Below, one piece after another: positions 12,319 through 12,414 of a stretch of 12,414 bases of DNA; the first letter of the stretch is position 1; each line of letters begins with the position of its first letter. Both the position numbers and the translations under genes were made by a program. The DNA lies in contig DJZU01000026.1 of assembly GCA_002448715.1 (NCBI GenBank), positions 2,284 through 14,697 of the forward strand. The letters are read 5' to 3'. The notes beneath the pieces were generated by a model, which was not told where the DNA came from, did no database searches, and saw only the letters and a program-made list of their open reading frames with translations. The DNA comes from Candidatus Neomicrothrix sp. UBA6944 (GTDB lineage: Bacteria; Actinomycetota; Acidimicrobiia; Acidimicrobiales; Poriferisodalaceae).

Positions 12319-12414
12319 ATAAATGCTCCCAAGTTGCAATAAGGGACCTGTCACGCCAGAATTCAACTTCTTGCCTATTTGATATTTAGCGGCAAGCACG
12401 GTTGGTCCCGTGGT
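12310..12414 (-). CDS. Possible C-terminal end of a convergent gene (partial)
   Basis: On the minus strand one frame is open from the window edge to a TGA at 12312-12310. It gives 34 residues beginning TTGPTVLAAKYQIGKKL and ending GPLLQLGSIYSL. No family is recognised, and a stretch this short is open by chance fairly often. If real, its end overlaps the end of the DUF983 gene convergently. Confidence 0.2.
   Translation of the reverse strand, partial: TTGPTVLAAKYQIGKKLNSGVTGPLLQLGSIYSL
12343..12409. repeat. Nested inverted repeats in the 3' intergenic end
   Basis: GGGACC (12343-12348) pairs with GGTCCC (12404-12409), and inside it CTTGCC (12370-12375) pairs with GGCAAG (12391-12396). This could fold as a two-tier RNA structure on either strand, or be chance. 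No T-run is visible before the window ends. Confidence 0.3.

Noticed and set aside
1..12414. Mobile element, prophage, CRISPR array or integration site
   Set aside because: No transposase, integrase, repeat-spacer pattern or flanking direct repeats were seen, and the tRNA gene is followed by ordinary host-type genes without a duplicated 3' end.

Overview
The window looks like chromosomal DNA of an actinobacterium, most likely from a marine or freshwater Acidimicrobiia-type lineage with moderate GC (about half by eye). The evidence is a ClpS–DUF2017 pair, an actinobacterial-type CtaA (EFGNR in place of the first heme histidine), an MprA/MprB-like two-component pair, cysteine-free L28/L33 ribosomal proteins of the mycobacterial RpmB2 type, and several genes that appear to be translated from leaderless transcripts. 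The lineage is inferred; no rRNA gene is present.

Region 1 (1–3358, minus strand) reads ctaB (heme O synthase), then a possible 63-residue ORF, then a protein with the full fold signature of cytochrome c oxidase subunit I, then a subunit III-like protein cut by the window edge. All are joined by stop/start overlaps. The subunit I-like protein is the main discovery. It aligns along the family, yet all six metal-ligand histidines and the cross-linked tyrosine are replaced. The subunit III-like partner has also lost the usual conserved polar residues. This looks like a non-catalytic heme-copper-oxidase-like membrane complex.

Region 2 (3389–5295, plus strand) starts head-to-head with ctaB: ctaA (heme A synthase), clpS and a DUF2017 gene, each separated by a single base, followed by tRNA-Glu(UUC). 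CtaA and CtaB together make heme A, so heme supply genes sit directly beside the degenerate oxidase genes.

Region 3 (5334–9082) holds an OmpR-family response regulator and its histidine kinase on the minus strand (4-base overlap). They are divergent from a predicted lipoprotein with a PQQ-type beta-propeller.

Region 4 (9106–12318, plus strand) has an LLM-class flavin-dependent oxidoreductase, the overlapping pair rpmB–rpmG (zinc-free forms), a YcaQ-type DNA glycosylase with a QxD motif, and an overlapping DUF983 zinc-ribbon membrane protein. The last 96 bases hold no complete gene, but contain nested inverted repeats and possibly the end of a convergent minus-strand gene. No mobile element, CRISPR array or rRNA was seen.
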